From an uncultured Flavobacteriales bacterium (lineage in GTDB: Bacteria; Bacteroidota; Bacteroidia; Flavobacteriales_E; Vicingaceae), in contig CALALS010000234.1 of the NCBI GenBank assembly GCA_937925525.1, forward strand, positions 1 through 6,713: 6,713 nt of DNA. Reading direction: 5' to 3'. The translations under genes were made by a program, and so were the position numbers. Within the stretch, counting starts at the first letter, position 1, and every line of letters begins with the position of its first letter. The notes under the pieces were generated by a model. It saw only the letters and a program-made list of their open reading frames with translations, made no database searches and had not been told where the DNA came from. Positions 1-5,978 of this stretch are shown here, piece after piece.

Positions 1-2
1 AT

Positions 3-173
3 TTAAGCGAAGTAACCATTAAAATGAGAGTTGGCGGAGAAAGTAATGTAACGTTAAAAAACAGGATAAACGCCAACAAGGAAGATAGAAAAGCATGGAA
101 AATAAATAATCTAAAACCCAGGTTCTATACCTTATGGCTTAAGCCACTTAGAAAGATTTTTCAATACCTCTAG
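3..173 (+). CDS. C-terminal end of a probable family 2 glycosyltransferase (5' end outside window)
   Basis: An open frame runs from the window edge to the TAG at 171-173 and gives 56 residues. It ends in a tract with the order AWKINNLKPRFYTLWLKPLR followed by KIFQYL. This W-x-x-N-x-L-x-P ... LKP-x-RK-x-x-Q tail resembles, from memory, the C-terminus of Bacteroidota family 2 glycosyltransferases of the colanic-acid or exopolysaccharide type. The N-terminal GT-A catalytic domain lies outside the window, so activity and donor sugar cannot be judged. It would act at the cytoplasmic side of the membrane in surface polysaccharide assembly. It is separated by 58 bases and a promoter-like element from the next gene, so it probably belongs to a different transcription unit. 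The frame is well supported; the family assignment rests only on the tail. Confidence 0.55.
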   Translation, partial: LSEVTIKMRVGGESNVTLKNRINANKEDRKAWKINNLKPRFYTLWLKPLRKIFQYL

Positions 174-203
174 ATTTATCAGTTTTCTAACCGCTAAATT
201 TCA

Positions 204-211
204 TAGTTTTG
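204..211 (+). promoter_or_regulatory. Bacteroidota-type -7 promoter element (TAGTTTTG)
   Basis: TAGTTTTG fits the TANNTTTG -7 consensus of the Bacteroidota primary sigma factor exactly. It lies 20 bases before the ATG at 232, which would leave a short leader. The expected TTTG -33 box is weak: only TTTC at 184-187 is near, 16 bases upstream. It is the likely promoter for the cytochrome b-like gene and hflX. Confidence 0.5.
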
Positions 212-231
212 TACAAAATTAATCCCATAAT

Positions 232-672
232 ATGTTTACAGGCCTATTACATCTACACTCATTTTTAAGATGGGTTTTATTATTGTTATTAATTGTTGGT
301 TTAATAAAAGCTTATGTAGGTTGGTTAGGTAAAAAACCGTTTACTGCTGGCGATAAAAAAGTTCATTTATTTTTAATGATTGCTGCACATATCCAACTAT
401 TATTAGGAATTGTTCTTTATACCATGAGTAAATTAGTTGCCGCAGGTTTGTCGGATATGGGTTTTGCAATGAAAGATACACAACTTAGGTTTTGGGCAGT
501 TGAGCATATCGCTGCAATGGTTATAGCTATTGTTTTAATTACCATTGGTAGAAGTAAGTCTAAAAAAGCAGAATTAGATGTAAACAAGCATAAGTTCCCT
601 GCTATATTTTATACGATTGCCATTCTCATTATTTTGTGGGCAATTCCTTGGGTAGAGAGAGGTTGGTTTTAA
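232..672 (+). CDS. Small four-helix cytochrome b-like membrane protein
   Basis: This 146-residue protein has four hydrophobic segments at about residues 12-30, 44-66, 88-106 and 122-140, so it is an integral inner-membrane protein. Histidines sit at positions 7, 9, 45, 53 and 92. His53 and His92 lie inside or at the edge of predicted helices 2 and 3 and could serve as haem ligands. The N-terminal pattern LLHLHSFLRW is typical of a Bacteroidota family that databases commonly label 'cytochrome B' without experimental proof; haem binding is therefore an inference. The ATG at 232 has no Shine-Dalgarno, as is normal in this phylum, and follows a TANNTTTG element. Its stop overlaps the hflX start (TAATG), so the two genes are probably co-transcribed and translationally coupled. 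A role in electron transfer is possible but the redox partner is not visible. Confidence 0.75.
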   Translation: MFTGLLHLHSFLRWVLLLLLIVGLIKAYVGWLGKKPFTAGDKKVHLFLMIAAHIQLLLGIVLYTMSKLVAAGLSDMGFAMKDTQLRFWAVEHIAAMVIAIVLITIGRSKSKKAELDVNKHKFPAIFYTIAILIILWAIPWVERGWF

Positions 673-1871
673 TGGGTAGTCAAAAATTTCAATACACAGC
701 TGCTAAAGAAGTTGAAAAAGCCATTTTGGTAGGGTTAGTTACGCCTCAACAAAATGAGAAACAACTAGAAGAATACCTAGATGAATTGGCATTTTTAGCC
801 GAAACAGCCGGTGCTATTACCGTTAAAAAATTCACTCAAAAAGTTGAGCATCCTAACTCAAAATATTTTGTTGGCAAAGGAAAAATAGAAGAAATAAAAG
901 CTTATGTAGATGAGCATAAAATTAGCCTAATAATTTTTGATGACGAGCTCTCCCCTTCTCAACTGAGAAACATTGAAAGATTTCTAGAAAAAAAGATTTT
1001 AGACAGAAGCAATCTTATTCTGGATATTTTTGCCAGTAGAGCTAGAACCGCTCACGCTAAAACTCAGGTAGAACTAGCTCAATATCAATATTTGTTACCT
1101 AGACTAACCCGAATGTGGACTCACCTTGAAAGACAAAAAGGTGGAATTGGAATGAGAGGTCCGGGTGAAACACAAATAGAAACCGATAGACGAATTATTC
1201 AGCAAAAAGTATCTCTTTTAAAAGAACAGCTAGCCAAAATTGACAAACAAAAAGCCACTCAACGAAAACATAGAGTAGAATTAATTAGAGCAGCACTAGT
1301 TGGCTATACCAATGTTGGAAAATCAACACTGATGAATGTTTTAAGTAAATCAGATGTATTTGCTGAAAATAAATTGTTCGCTACGCTAGATACTACCATG
1401 AGAAAAGTAGTAATTGATAATCTACCCTTTTTATTGACCGATACAGTAGGTTTTATAAGAAAATTACCGCATGATTTAGTAGAGTCTTTTAAATCTACTT
1501 TAGATGAAGTGAGAGAAGCAGATATTTTGTTGCATGTAGTTGACATATCCCATCCAAACTTTGAAGAACAATTCCAAGTTGTAAATGACACTTTAAAGGA
1601 AATTGGCGCCATTGACAAGCCCACTATTCTAATCTTCAATAAAATTGACAATTATGAATATATTCCTAGAGAAGAAGATGACATTAATCCAAAAACGAAG
1701 GAGAATTACACGTTAGAAGATTGGAAAAACTCATGGATGGCAAAAATGTCCACTCCCTGTATTTTTATTTCCGCTCAAAAAAAGCAAAACATAAAAGAGC
1801 TAAAAGCATTACTTTACAAGGAAATTAAAAAACTTCATCTCAGCATTTACCCACATCAGCTGCTTTATTAA
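672..1871 (+). CDS. hflX: GTPase HflX, ribosome-associated
   Basis: The product is 399 residues and has the full HflX layout. An N-terminal HflX domain covers about 15-175 and contains the linker motif RGPGETQIE (162-170). A coiled linker follows at about 172-205. The GTPase domain starts near 206 and carries the P-loop GYTNVGKST (211-219), switch I threonines around 238-242, DTVGF (257-261), NKID (323-326) and SAQ (367-369). All nucleotide-binding motifs are intact. HflX binds the 50S subunit and in E. coli splits stalled or heat-damaged 70S ribosomes. The ATG at 672 is preferred: it shares its A with the stop of the upstream gene, and the in-frame ATG at 636 would add 12 residues read through that gene. 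The C-terminus (SIYPHQLLY) looks native. Its last 63 bases overlap the convergent gene, with no terminator in between. The terminal codons recur at 3471-3509. Confidence 0.96.
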   Translation: MGSQKFQYTAAKEVEKAILVGLVTPQQNEKQLEEYLDELAFLAETAGAITVKKFTQKVEHPNSKYFVGKGKIEEIKAYVDEHKISLIIFDDELSPSQLRNIERFLEKKILDRSNLILDIFASRARTAHAKTQVELAQYQYLLPRLTRMWTHLERQKGGIGMRGPGETQIETDRRIIQQKVSLLKEQLAKIDKQKATQRKHRVELIRAALVGYTNVGKSTLMNVLSKSDVFAENKLFATLDTTMRKVVIDNLPFLLTDTVGFIRKLPHDLVESFKSTLDEVREADILLHVVDISHPNFEEQFQVVNDTLKEIGAIDKPTILIFNKIDNYEYIPREEDDINPKTKENYTLEDWKNSWMAKMSTPCIFISAQKKQNIKELKALLYKEIKKLHLSIYPHQLLY

Positions 1872-3413
1872 TAAAACGATTTTGCTCTTTGAAGATCTTT
1901 GCCATAATCCCTTTTCCAAATATTTTTTTGCAGTTGTATCTTTCCCTGCTCTAACATAAGCTTTCCATGCATAGTAATAGGTACTTTGAATAAATTCATC
2001 TATACCACTTATATACCTTGAGTCAAACAATGTTTCAAACTGATTTAAAAAATTAACTCCTTTTGAAATTTTATCATATTCAAATGCTGTATGGGCACAT
2101 TGTAGATATAATAGTGCATAATTTTCAATCCATTTATTGTCATTTAAAAAAGTAAAATAGCTCTTTAATCCCTCTAAAAAAGAAATAGCTATATCTGGGG
2201 AAGAAATGTTTATCCTATAAATGTCTTTATAAACTTCTCCTATCAAATGCTTTACTTTAACATCTGAAGAGTCTAGCTGATAAGCCTTTAGCAAATAAAT
2301 TAAAGTTGAATCTATGTTATTACTTCTTGTAAAATTGATAGCAGAGTAATAGAGAAAAGTAGCACCTAACTTCTTTTTCTCAACATCATTTTTGGTATTC
2401 AAAAATATTCCATAAGTCTTTTTAAAAATTTCATACTCATTTGCAAGTAAAACATATTTATTACCAATATCTTGAAGTATGAAATTTAAGTTTTCATCCA
2501 TAATATAATCACCAGCAAACCTAAAGTAATAGCACATAAACTCTTGCATTTCAGTATCTGAGTAATCCTTTTTCAAGTCAAGATATCTTACACATATATT
2601 TGCTATTACAGACTTATTTCTTTCACTATAGTTCAGAAATTGAGCCTTTAAAACTTCATTTAAAGCTTCTTTAAACTTACTTTGTTCCATTAAAAATAAA
2701 GCTTTGTTGTAATATTGAAATGAAATTAAAGCTTTAAAATCAACATGAGCATCATTCAAATAATACCTTTCATAAATCTCCTCAACAGAGTAATTATTGT
2801 ATTCATTTTCAGAAATTAATTTATAAGCCCTTAGGTTATCTACAAACTCTTTTTTTTCTGAAGTTGAAATTGGCTTAAAACCATTCACCGGATTAGTTGT
2901 CTCTATTGGAGTATTTACACCACCTGGATCGGCAATAATATAAACATGATTAGGCTGTTCTCTAATACTATAATGCAAACCTATTTCATCAAAAATCATA
3001 GCATACAAAGCACTTGCACTCACACAATTAAACTCTCCATTGATGAATAAATTTGAAAAATCAGCTTTTTCAGAATATTTGTCTAGTATAATTTCATTAA
3101 CCTCCTTAACAACATACGCTATTTGCTTTTCAAGTTTTTTATTTTTTATCTTTTCTAATCTAAGGTTCTTTATAAAATTATTTAAACTCTCTTTTGTGGA
3201 ATTAACAATTAAATTTTCATTGTTGGGGTTTACTGCCAATAACAACTCTATAAAATTTTTCTCCCCAGATTCAAATCTCTTAAATTGTGTCTCTTCAAAA
3301 GTAGAGTGGAAATTTATATCTTCTATTTTTACTAGACTATCACTACAAACTCTAGAAAATGCTTCAAAAGAAATTAAAAACAGTAAAATCGAATATATCC
3401 TTAAAAACTGCAT
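1809..3413 (-). CDS. Exported transglutaminase-like protein with TPR repeats, function unknown
   Basis: The product is 534 residues from the ATG at 3413; a TTG at 3419 would add only two residues. An N-terminal hydrophobic stretch (about 5-20, ending EAFS) looks like a Sec signal peptide, so the protein is probably periplasmic. Residues about 115-175 form a transglutaminase-like (SirB1/Transglut_core2-type) core: EFNCVSASALYA with Cys130 at the head of a helix, PNHVYI with His156, then IETT (170-173). These fit the Cys-His-acid arrangement, though many members of such families have no known substrate. The rest is helical, with TPR-like units near 229-262, 347-384 and 476-505. The last 20 residues are read antisense to the hflX 3' end, so the original C-terminus may have been altered. 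It is divergent from the propeller gene across 139 bases and AT-rich compared with hflX. Peptidase, cross-linking or purely structural roles are all possible. Confidence 0.8.
   Translation of the reverse strand: MQFLRIYSILLFLISFEAFSRVCSDSLVKIEDINFHSTFEETQFKRFESGEKNFIELLLAVNPNNENLIVNSTKESLNNFIKNLRLEKIKNKKLEKQIAYVVKEVNEIILDKYSEKADFSNLFINGEFNCVSASALYAMIFDEIGLHYSIREQPNHVYIIADPGGVNTPIETTNPVNGFKPISTSEKKEFVDNLRAYKLISENEYNNYSVEEIYERYYLNDAHVDFKALISFQYYNKALFLMEQSKFKEALNEVLKAQFLNYSERNKSVIANICVRYLDLKKDYSDTEMQEFMCYYFRFAGDYIMDENLNFILQDIGNKYVLLANEYEIFKKTYGIFLNTKNDVEKKKLGATFLYYSAINFTRSNNIDSTLIYLLKAYQLDSSDVKVKHLIGEVYKDIYRINISSPDIAISFLEGLKSYFTFLNDNKWIENYALLYLQCAHTAFEYDKISKGVNFLNQFETLFDSRYISGIDEFIQSTYYYAWKAYVRAGKDTTAKKYLEKGLWQRSSKSKIVLLIKQLMWVNAEMKFFNFLVK
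1853..1869 (+). repeat. Direct repeat copy 1, at the 3' end of hflX
   Basis: ACATCAGCTGCTTTATT matches 3491-3507 at 16 of 17 bases, with 12 consecutive identical bases (AGCTGCTTTATT). It covers the hflX codons for HQLLY and the first base of its stop. Together with copy 2 it brackets the minus-strand transglutaminase/TPR gene, like an att core or a recombination junction. Confidence 0.65.
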
Positions 3414-3470
3414 ACGCAAATAAACAAAATATCAATATATAAACCCACTTCAAGTCTAATTTATATAATA

Positions 3471-3509
3471 TTTCATTTTAGGATATATAAACATAAGCTG
3501 CTTTATTGA
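3471..3509 (+). pseudogene. Vestigial second copy of the hflX 3' end
   Basis: Read in frame, these 39 bases give FHFRIYKHKLLY-stop, while the real hflX ends LHLSIYPHQLLY-stop (1833-1871). Seven of 12 residues are identical, 29 of 39 bases match, and several differences are silent or conservative (TAC/TAT, ATT/ATA, CTT/TTT, stop TAA/TGA). Upstream of 3471 the similarity stops. The remnant sits in the 139-base gap between the two divergent genes and has no start of its own. I read it as a displaced or foreign hflX tail left by insertion of the minus-strand gene. Chance similarity is possible but is made less likely by the shared frame and the stop at the same position. Confidence 0.55.
3491..3507 (+). 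repeat. Direct repeat copy 2, upstream of the propeller gene
   Basis: ACATAAGCTGCTTTATT differs from copy 1 (1853-1869) at one base. It forms the best-conserved part of the hflX-tail remnant, and lies 46 bases before the ATG of the rightward gene. The distance from copy 1 to copy 2 is 1638 bases, just enough to enclose the one minus-strand gene and its upstream region. Confidence 0.65.
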
Positions 3510-3538
3510 AGGAAATTTGAAAATATTCCTTTTATTTG
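3506..3538 (+). promoter_or_regulatory. Possible promoter for the propeller gene (weak)
   Basis: TTG at 3506-3508 and TTTATTTG at 3531-3538 (one mismatch to TANNTTTG) are separated by 22 bases. A start of transcription about 7 bases downstream would leave a short leader before the ATG at 3553 and would exclude the TTG at 3517 as a start codon. The -7 mismatch makes this tentative. I find no exact TANNTTTG on the minus strand for the divergent gene. Confidence 0.2.
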
Positions 3539-3552
3539 TGAAAACATATAGT

Positions 3553-5091
3553 ATGAGAAGACTGCTTATATCCATCATAATTATTGGATCATGTTACCAA
3601 TCACACTCGCAAGAAGTAAATATTGAATGGGGCAATGAAATTGACCCTAAAACCACTCCATCTAAAATCCTTGGTAAAAGGCCTGATGGCATTTATACCA
3701 TTTCTAATAAAGGAAAAAAGAAGTATATAGAAAAATATTCTACTAAAGATATGTCAAACCTTATTTCTCAGGAAATAGAGTTTCTTTATATAGATGGAAG
3801 TGAACCAGAATACGAAAACGCTGTAATGGTTGGTGAAAAGCTTGTACTCTTTGCATCTGTTTTTAATAAAAAACAATCTACTTATAGTATGATTGTGTAT
3901 GAAATTAAGCCAAATTGTAAATTAGGGAAATCAATTGAAATAAGCAGTATAGAAGTCGAAAAAAAAGGAAAAAAGGGAAGTTTTGATGCAGTTCTATCAG
4001 ACGATAAAAACCATATTCTTATTTACCATTATTATGATGACGATAAAAATGACAGGCTATTATTTAATGCTAAAGTTTTAGATTACGAACTTGAACAGGT
4101 AGCTAAAATAGAGGATGTAATAAAACACCAAGAAAAAGCAAACATGGATTTTGCTTCATTTCATATTGATAACAATGTTAATGTTTATGCAGCTGCTAGA
4201 ATTTCAGACTTGTCTACTCCTAATTTAAAAAGTGGATATGTAATCTATCAATATGAAAAAAGCAATTCATACAAAAGAAATGAGTATGAAGTTTCATTTT
4301 CTCCAAGAGATAAATCTATTAATACTATATCATTTACCACAGATAACGTAGGTGATCTAATAATTGCTGGCTATTATATTACCATTAAAGACAAGCTCTT
4401 TTCTCCCACTGAAATTTCTGGGACTTTTTACTTAAAAATAGATAAAAATACCAAAGAAGTAGTTGTTGAAAATTTCAAAGATTTTCCAAATGAAATGTTA
4501 GCTGATTACCTAAAACCAAAAGAGCTTGATAAAGGTAGGAAACTTCCTTCCTATTTTGTTCCAAGGCAACTTTTTCTATTGGAAAATGGAAGTTTAATTT
4601 TTGTTTCTGAATATTTTTATTCCAGTTATGATAGGGAAAAGGGGGTGTACAAGATATTTTACGGAAGCATTTTTGTTTGTGTTATTAATGGAGACGGAAG
4701 TGTAAATAGTATGACTTTTATTCCGAAAGAGCAATTTTATATGTATCAACAAAACTCAATCACTGCTTTACTGAGAGATAACAGTGTATATTATAGTTAT
4801 TTAGTTTCAATTAAAAATGACAAATTATACTTTTTATACAATGATTTACCAGAAAATTTAGACAAAGTTGTCAGAGAAACAAAGACGCTTCAGCAAATTA
4901 ATCAGTCTGTTCCTGTTATTGCAACCATTGATACTGAAACAGGAAGCTTAACAAGAAAAGCCGCATTCGGAGCAGTTGATTCTGATATATATATAAGACC
5001 TTTGATAAGCACCGAATTAAAAGATAAAACTTTTATTGTCTATGGTTCTAAAGGAAAATCAGATAAGTTAGGAATATTAACTATAAAATAG
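3553..5091 (+). CDS. Exported beta-propeller-like protein of unknown function
   Basis: The product is 512 residues from the ATG at 3553. A TTG at 3517 (with AAGGA three bases upstream) would add 12 residues ahead of the signal peptide and is less likely. The N-terminus MRRLLISIIIIGSC followed by YQSHSQEV is either a signal peptide cleaved before Gln20 or a lipoprotein signal with IGSC as an imperfect lipobox (Cys14). The rest is strand-rich and falls into seven or eight similar units: a hydrophobic strand (KLVLFASV, HILIYHYY, DLIIAGYY, SLIFVSEY, KLYFLYND), a variable loop, then a strand with a Y/F-x-x-x-I/L-D/N-x-x pattern (for example GTFYLKIDKNT). Units start near 45, 95, 152, 208, 267, 347, 424 and 492, and the last short one could close the ring with the first. 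I see no catalytic motif. Such folds usually bind proteins or glycans. Expressed alone or with the divergent gene; AT-rich. Confidence 0.75.
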   Translation: MRRLLISIIIIGSCYQSHSQEVNIEWGNEIDPKTTPSKILGKRPDGIYTISNKGKKKYIEKYSTKDMSNLISQEIEFLYIDGSEPEYENAVMVGEKLVLFASVFNKKQSTYSMIVYEIKPNCKLGKSIEISSIEVEKKGKKGSFDAVLSDDKNHILIYHYYDDDKNDRLLFNAKVLDYELEQVAKIEDVIKHQEKANMDFASFHIDNNVNVYAAARISDLSTPNLKSGYVIYQYEKSNSYKRNEYEVSFSPRDKSINTISFTTDNVGDLIIAGYYITIKDKLFSPTEISGTFYLKIDKNTKEVVVENFKDFPNEMLADYLKPKELDKGRKLPSYFVPRQLFLLENGSLIFVSEYFYSSYDREKGVYKIFYGSIFVCVINGDGSVNSMTFIPKEQFYMYQQNSITALLRDNSVYYSYLVSIKNDKLYFLYNDLPENLDKVVRETKTLQQINQSVPVIATIDTETGSLTRKAAFGAVDSDIYIRPLISTELKDKTFIVYGSKGKSDKLGILTIK

Positions 5092-5118
5092 TTTGTATAA
5101 AAATAATTTTTAAATTTG
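5092..5118 (+). promoter_or_regulatory. Promoter of tRNA-Phe
   Basis: TAAATTTG at 5111-5118 is an exact TANNTTTG -7 element, 15 bases before the first base of the tRNA. TTTG at 5092-5095 is the only -33 candidate; the 15-base spacer is shorter than the usual 17-23. It begins right after the stop of the upstream gene. Confidence 0.5.
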
Positions 5119-5133
5119 CCGTCCATTATTGCT

Positions 5134-5206
5134 GGTGCCATAGCTCAGTCGGTAGAGCAAAGGACTGAAAATCCTTGTGTCGCTGGTTCGATTCCAGCTG
5201 GCACCA
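5134..5206 (+). tRNA. tRNA-Phe (anticodon GAA)
   Basis: The 73-base sequence folds into a complete cloverleaf. The acceptor arms GGTGCCA (5134-5140) and TGGCACC (5199-5205) pair fully, with A5206 as discriminator. The D stem is GCTC/GAGC. The anticodon stem AAGGA/TCCTT holds the loop CTGAAAA with GAA at 5167-5169. The T stem GCTGG/CCAGC encloses TTCGATT. It decodes UUU and UUC as phenylalanine. The 3' CCA is not encoded, since C-T-C follows the discriminator, so it must be added by the CCA-adding enzyme. No second copy of its 3' end, as an inserted island would leave, is seen in the window. Confidence 0.97.
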
Positions 5207-5209
5207 CTC

Positions 5210-5243
5210 AAAAGCAACCTTATCGGTTGCTTTTGTTATTTTA
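5210..5243 (+). terminator. Rho-independent terminator after tRNA-Phe
   Basis: AAAAGCAACC (5210-5219) and GGTTGCTTTT (5225-5234) form a perfect 10-pair stem around a TTATC loop, followed by a T-rich run to about 5243. It starts four bases after the tRNA and ends 15 bases before the coaX start codon. Confidence 0.85.
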
Positions 5244-5258
5244 GCCTAAACTTATTTT

Positions 5259-5978
5259 GTGAATTTATCCATAGACATAGGAAACAGCTCAGTAAAAACA
5301 GGCTTGTTTGACAATTCGGAATTAATTGATTATCAAAAGTTTAATACTAATGGTCAATTAAAAAAATACATTTCACAAAAATCGCCATCACGTATTATTG
5401 TTTCCAATGTAAGTAAAGAAAATCAGGAATTGAAAGAGTTTTTACAACAATTCAATACACTTTTTCTTGCTAAAGAAACTCCTCTTCCTATTCAGTTAAA
5501 CTACCTCTCTCCTACTCTAGGACAAGACAGAATAGCTTTAGCTGTTGCAGGAATGTCCACTTTTCCAGATAAAAATGTTTTAGTTATTGATGCCGGTTCT
5601 TGCATTACTTATGATGTGGTTACCTCAGATAAAGAATATATTGGCGGAGCCATTTCTCCCGGATTAAATATGAGATTAAAAGCCATGCATTATTTTACGG
5701 GTAAATTACCTGCCGTTCCTCCAAAAATTGATACCTTTCTTATTGAAAAAACAACCGAAGATTGTATGCTGTCGGGTACTATTAATGGAATACTCGGAGA
5801 AATTTCATCCTACATAAATAAAATAAAAAGCCAATTAGGTAGTTTAGAGGTAATCATCACCGGTGGAGATGCTCAAATAATACAATTGGAAAAAGAATTA
5901 AAAAATAACATCTTTGCAGACCCATTTTTGGTATTGAAAGGACTAAATGAAATTTTACTCTATAATAAAACATCTTAG
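5259..5978 (+). CDS. coaX: Type III pantothenate kinase
   Basis: CoaX phosphorylates pantothenate with ATP, the first step of coenzyme A synthesis, in the cytoplasm. The 239-residue product has the expected length and the ASKHA-fold motifs in order: DIGNSSVK (6-13, phosphate-binding), GQDR (88-91), DAGSCITYD (111-119, with Asp111 matching the conserved catalytic aspartate), GGAISPG (129-135) and TGGDA (201-205). Nothing essential appears to be missing. The start is GTG at 5259: an in-frame TAA at 5247-5249 blocks extension, and the next methionine would remove the DIGNS motif. The gene lies 52 bases downstream of tRNA-Phe with only the tRNA terminator between. It overlaps the following outer-membrane gene by 32 bases. 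In Bacteroidota coaX often precedes this OMP family and envelope genes (from memory). Confidence 0.96.
   Translation: MNLSIDIGNSSVKTGLFDNSELIDYQKFNTNGQLKKYISQKSPSRIIVSNVSKENQELKEFLQQFNTLFLAKETPLPIQLNYLSPTLGQDRIALAVAGMSTFPDKNVLVIDAGSCITYDVVTSDKEYIGGAISPGLNMRLKAMHYFTGKLPAVPPKIDTFLIEKTTEDCMLSGTINGILGEISSYINKIKSQLGSLEVIITGGDAQIIQLEKELKNNIFADPFLVLKGLNEILLYNKTS

Noticed and set aside
207..218. Perfect 12-base palindrome TTTTGTACAAAA overlapping the -7 element
   Set aside because: It could be an operator, but six-pair palindromes are expected about as often by chance in an AT-rich window this size, and no matching copy was seen elsewhere.
1304..1651. 115-residue open frame on the minus strand inside hflX
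   Set aside because: It lies wholly antisense to the conserved GTPase domain of hflX and shows no protein-like motif; it is a shadow frame.
3040..3423. 127-residue open frame on the plus strand opposite the transglutaminase/TPR gene
   Set aside because: It mirrors the 5' half of the minus-strand gene, whose signal peptide and Cys-His core are convincing. Its composition is typical of antisense AT-rich sequence.
3517..3552. TTG start at 3517 for the propeller gene, preceded by AAGGA
   Set aside because: It would place 12 extra residues with another basic and hydrophobic stretch before a normal signal peptide, and Shine-Dalgarno sites carry little weight in Bacteroidota. ATG 3553 is preferred.
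1872..5091. A complete mobile element or defence system in the AT-rich block
   Set aside because: No integrase, transposase, terminal inverted repeats, nuclease, helicase or toxin motif was found in either gene.
5134..5206. tRNA-Phe as the attachment site of an island covering the AT-rich block
   Set aside because: I searched by eye for a second copy of the tRNA 3' end within the window and found none; the duplicated hflX tail fits an insertion better.
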